64,000 nucleotides of DNA from the NCBI GenBank assembly GCA_932294295.1, contig OW028573.1, positions 57,327,829-57,391,828 on the forward strand. The letters are read 5' to 3'. Of this stretch, positions 61,309-64,000 are shown piece after piece; the first letter of the stretch is position 1; every line of letters starts with the position of its first letter. The DNA is from Alitta virens (Eukaryota; Annelida; Polychaeta; Phyllodocida; Nereididae). Made by a program: the position numbers and the translations under genes. Under the pieces are notes generated by a model. It was not told the DNA's origin. It saw only the letters and a program-made list of their open reading frames with translations, and searched no databases.

Positions 61309-61698
61309 TTAAGCACAGCCACATTCCTCCACTATCATGCCAGCCAACCGGCCCCATATGATCTGTTGGTCTTCCGAAAAGTACACCAGTCGCAAGGCTT
61401 TGAGCTTCCGGGGGGCACAGCAGGGCCCCGCGTGGAGCTGGTTTCTGGGGATTGACTGCTGGACAATGTGGCTCACTCTGTGTGTCGTCTTGAACAAAAA
61501 TCCACATTTTCCCGAACAGTAATTGGCATTATACTTGCGAGGGGCAATGATCCAGTCCCAGCCGAACTTACTGAAGTCCACGCGTAGCGGGAAAAGACAG
61601 CAGTTCGTCTCCGTTGAATTCTCGCGACAAACCATCCCGCCAGGCATATCCCTGCGCACTCGGGAGGGGGGAAAGTCCTTTAGCTCCAGAACTGGGAT
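61309..61698 (-). CDS. GDF8/11-like exon 3: furin site and mature ligand
   Basis: 130 codons including the stop. RVRRDMPGG marks the cleavage site and the mature cystine-knot domain follows. Confidence 0.94.
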   Translation of the reverse strand: MPVLELKDFPPSRVRRDMPGGMVCRENSTETNCCLFPLRVDFSKFGWDWIIAPRKYNANYCSGKCGFLFKTTHRVSHIVQQSIPRNQLHAGPCCAPRKLKALRLVYFSEDQQIIWGRLAGMIVEECGCA

Positions 61699-63014
61699 CT
61701 GCCAACATCAAAGTAAGTCTCGTGAAAGAAACAAGTTTACACAATTGCCTGATCTTATTGAATTAAGTGTCATTGACTGACACTGGTATCTTTCAAAGCA
61801 CGAACGTGGTATTATTCCCATGCTTAAATGATTACAAGACCTTAAAGATTGGCTAACCCACTCGTGGGTCATTGTATATTACAAGTAATATTGCAAATTG
61901 CTTGTAAACTATTACCTCTCTGGCAATAAGTAAAAACTCGACTTTTTTTACAATTTTTCATGGTCAAGTGGTGCACCTGTACCGACAACTCCGTATTACT
62001 ACAAGTTCACCTTATCTTTCTTATCAGCAATTATCAGGTCATTGAAACAAAAACGAGGTGTACAGGTGTCAAATACAACTTCTTGAGATACCAGATAGGC
62101 TTAAAATCACAGGTCATAATGTCAAGAATCTCATTGCACTGCTGTCACAATGATGGCTGTTCTACAACCCTCTCTACATGATAAGATAACTCTTGAATTA
62201 TTGCTGGTACAGGGTGGTCTTATATGTCATATGATAACAAGAGTGACCACTTGACGAAATGGTCACGTGATGTAGGTCAAAGGTTATCTTAACAGGGGCC
62301 TGGTTTTCGGTCATTGTCTTAATGCGAGGAGTAAAAAAAAATAAAAATTCTTGTATGAATGGCATTACATGTGAAACACGAGTCAGAATTGTAATAACTT
62401 TGATTTATTGCAGTTAGGGATCGCAATAAATGATAAGGCTCATCTGAGTTACATTGTGAAAGTAACTCCATACCATAGGCCTATTAATGACTTCATATAC
62501 AATAGAAGTTCGCCATTAGGACCACCCTTGGTGGTATTTTACTTTTTTTGACAAGAAGTCCTAGAGGTGAAGTAGATATAATATATCCATAGATTATAAT
62601 GAAAACTTATTTTGGGTTGTACTTTCAATAGCATAAGACTTACATAGGCTTCCTCGTTGTGGTTGCTGGGCCGGATGAGGGCCAGATTATTTCCTCTCAT
62701 GTCAACGGCCGTAATTCTAAGGCCGTAGTTGGTTCCAGGGCGAGCCAGCCATTGACGCACTTGCGGGCGGATGTTGAAGATGATCCACTCGCCATTGCGG
62801 TAGCCCCCGACTGAAATTCGCTTCTTACGAAGGATATGGGCCTGGCCATCGGATTTGATGACCTCTACGAGAAGAACGGACGTTCCGCTCTCCCCCGACG
62901 TCGTTCCGCGAATATAGACGTGCAGTTTGGCCAACGACACGTGTGAGGGTAGTAGATCTGAGCGGAACCGGAAGTAGATGTCTGTTTCGTTGTTGCTCAT
63001 AGGAACGAAGTCAG
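61309..63014 (-). CDS. GDF8/GDF11 (myostatin-type) TGF-beta ligand, exons 2-3 (5' partial)
   Basis: Two minus-strand exons: 62644-63014 (371 bp, propeptide; acceptor CTTTTCCAG, donor TAT|GTAAGT) and 61309-61698 (390 bp; acceptor GTTGGCAG, stop TAA), joined in phase 0. The propeptide part starts DFVPMSNNETDIYF and contains GEWIIFNIRPQVRQWL. The second exon carries a furin-type site RVRR, then the mature ligand with nine Cys in the GDF8/11 pattern: TNCCLFPLRVDFSKFGWDWI, then IAPRKYNANYCSGKC, AGPCCAPRKL and EECGCA at the end. Vertebrate MSTN has three exons with the last two of almost the same length, so the intron positions look conserved. Such ligands are secreted, processed dimers signalling through activin-type receptors and SMAD2/3. 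Exon 1 with the signal peptide must lie upstream, beyond 63.1 kb and probably outside the window. Confidence 0.93.
61699..62643 (-). other. Intron 2 of the GDF8/11-like gene
   Basis: A 945-bp phase-0 intron. No repeat family or coding region is recognised. Confidence 0.8.
62644..63014 (-). CDS. GDF8/11-like exon 2: propeptide
   Basis: Starts phase 1 (two bases complete a codon with exon 1) and ends phase 0 at GCCTAT|GTAAGT. It encodes the TGF-beta propeptide fold. Confidence 0.88.
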
Positions 63015-63109
63015 CTGGAAAAGCAAAGGACAAATCAAAACCAAATAACATCAACTAGAAACATTAACTAATTAGTTACGAAATTACCAGGTGGCTTTAC
63101 AAGTTGGAA

Positions 63110-63175
63110 CTAAACTGGGGAACCCAGGTTCGGGTCACATTTTCTTGACCGGTGAGCTAGGTGAGGCAATTCAGG
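63110..63175 (-). repeat. Possible degenerate tRNA-derived SINE fragment
   Basis: The minus strand reads CCTAGCTCACCGGTCAAGA, which resembles a tRNA A box, followed by GACCCGAACCTGGGTTCCCC with a shortened B-box-like end. Weak; it lies in the first intron of the GDF8/11-like gene. Confidence 0.25.
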
Positions 63176-63344
63176 TGCATCACATCGACACACTTGAACT
63201 GAAAATAATCGCAAGGAAGACACGATTTTACCCACTCTTGTCTTGACAGTACACTTGTTTCGCCTCATTGATTGTTTTGTCCGTTTGAACAACTGCCCAG
63301 GGCTACAACTGGCGTCCGTGAAATGGTCAGTTAAGCCCCGTTCC

Positions 63345-63765
63345 CACATAGCCGAGTTACTCGTAGTCAACTCGTAGTATTACGTAACACGCCTCTCGGG
63401 CCCAACTCTTACTAAACTCGGCGATTACTCCTCGCACTCGAGAGATGCTCGGCGAGTAACTCCTGAGTCTCGTAGCGAACTCGTGAGATTTGGAGCCGAG
63501 TTTGCCGAGTCTCCCGAGTATGCCGTGCTGGAATTATCCAGGAGTCCAAAAACTCGGCCATGACTCGCCGAGTTACTCCTCGAACTCGCCGAGTTACTCC
63601 TCGAACTCGCCGAGTTACTCCTCGAACTCGCCGAGTTACTCGGCGCTATTTTCGCTCGTATTACACTCGGGGGGGATGTTCAGGAGTGCGAGGAGTAACT
63701 CGGCGAGTTGTAGGAGTAACTCACCGAGTTGTAGGAGTAACTCGCCGAGTAACTCGCCGAGTTCT
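63345..63765. repeat. Inverted array of 21-bp self-complementary repeats
   Basis: The unit AACTCGCCGAGTTACTCCTCG is repeated in tandem at about 63566-63640. The same unit appears in inverted orientation at 63687-63760 (AGGAGTAACTCGGCGAGTTG and variants), with a 50-bp spacer. Single diverged units extend left to about 63345. Each unit contains the palindrome AACTCGGCGAGTT or a variant, so both small and large hairpins can form. Frames through it (SPSYSSN repeats) are by-products. Confidence 0.85.
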
Positions 63766-63804
63766 AGTACATGCATCATCAGCGTAGGGGGTCGTATATA
63801 ATAT

Positions 63805-64000
63805 AAAAGGCCGCTGCTCCTCTAATATCAGTCCGATTTTCGTCAAATAAAGATTGTTTTGTAGTATAATTCATAGTGATTCCATACGTATTTTCGGATT
63901 TAAAAAAACCCGAATATTAAGCGAGATATTTGTCTGAGAAGGCAGTTGTCTTGCGGTGGCTGCTGCTCCATTTATATTAATCCGATTTTCGTCAAATCAG
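63805..64000. repeat. Direct repeat of about 147-bp spacing at the window end
   Basis: The blocks GCTGCTCC and TCCGATTTTCGTCAAAT occur at about 63813-63847 and again at 63962-63998. This may be two units of a satellite or the start of a longer array beyond the window. Confidence 0.6.

Noticed and set aside
63490..63801. Frame encoding SPSYSSN repeats
   Set aside because: It is the translation of the 21-bp palindromic repeat array, lacks a signal peptide or promoter, and other frames are equally open.

Overview
The window is animal nuclear DNA. It has spliced genes with GT-AG introns, AATAAA signals, TATA promoters, long AT-rich intergenic stretches, dinucleotide microsatellites and many decayed transposons. 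A GDF8/11-type TGF-beta gene, a VWA/EGF secreted protein, CBM14-like chitin-binding modules, a single-exon peptide-type GPCR and a CH25H-like hydroxylase suggest a marine bilaterian invertebrate. A lophotrochozoan such as a mollusc, brachiopod or annelid seems most likely, but the species cannot be fixed from the sequence. All functions are inferred from reading the translations; no search was run.

Layout. 0-7 kb: a decayed Tc1-like transposase (-) and a nearly full-length but frameshifted CR1/L2-type LINE (-). Its first reading frame carries an SGNH-hydrolase remnant and a KH RNA-binding domain. 7-10 kb: no gene found; a long (CA)n(TA)n microsatellite. 10-10.9 kb: intronless CH25H-like membrane hydroxylase (-). 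15.9-16.9 kb: intronless class A GPCR (+). 17.4-22.7 kb: a three-exon gene (+) for an unrecognised basic, Ser-rich protein; the exons join in phase 0. 23.4-26.1 kb: MITE-like elements.

26.9-42.2 kb holds four genes for secreted proteins: a Gly/His-repeat protein (+), a Pro/Asn/His-rich protein (+), a three-exon protein with a CBM14-like module (-), and a larger basic protein ending in a CBM14-like module (+). Two of them share a promoter layout, residue bias and a short motif and may be diverged paralogues. Together they look like extracellular, possibly chitin-associated, matrix components; that role is inference. A second, internally deleted LINE (-) lies at 35.1-38.1 kb.

46.2-58.8 kb is filled by one 19-exon gene (+). 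Its exons join in frame to 1535 codons: signal peptide, three VWA domains with intact MIDAS motifs, a Thr/Pro linker, then VWA4-EGF-VWA5-EGF-VWA6-EGF-VWA7 with progressively degenerate MIDAS sites. Every domain boundary is a phase-1 intron. Several introns carry MITEs, one with a perfect 8-bp target duplication. 61.3-63.0 kb holds exons 2 and 3 of a GDF8/GDF11 (myostatin-type) gene (-); its first exon lies beyond the window. The last kilobase holds an inverted array of 21-bp self-complementary repeats and a separate direct repeat.
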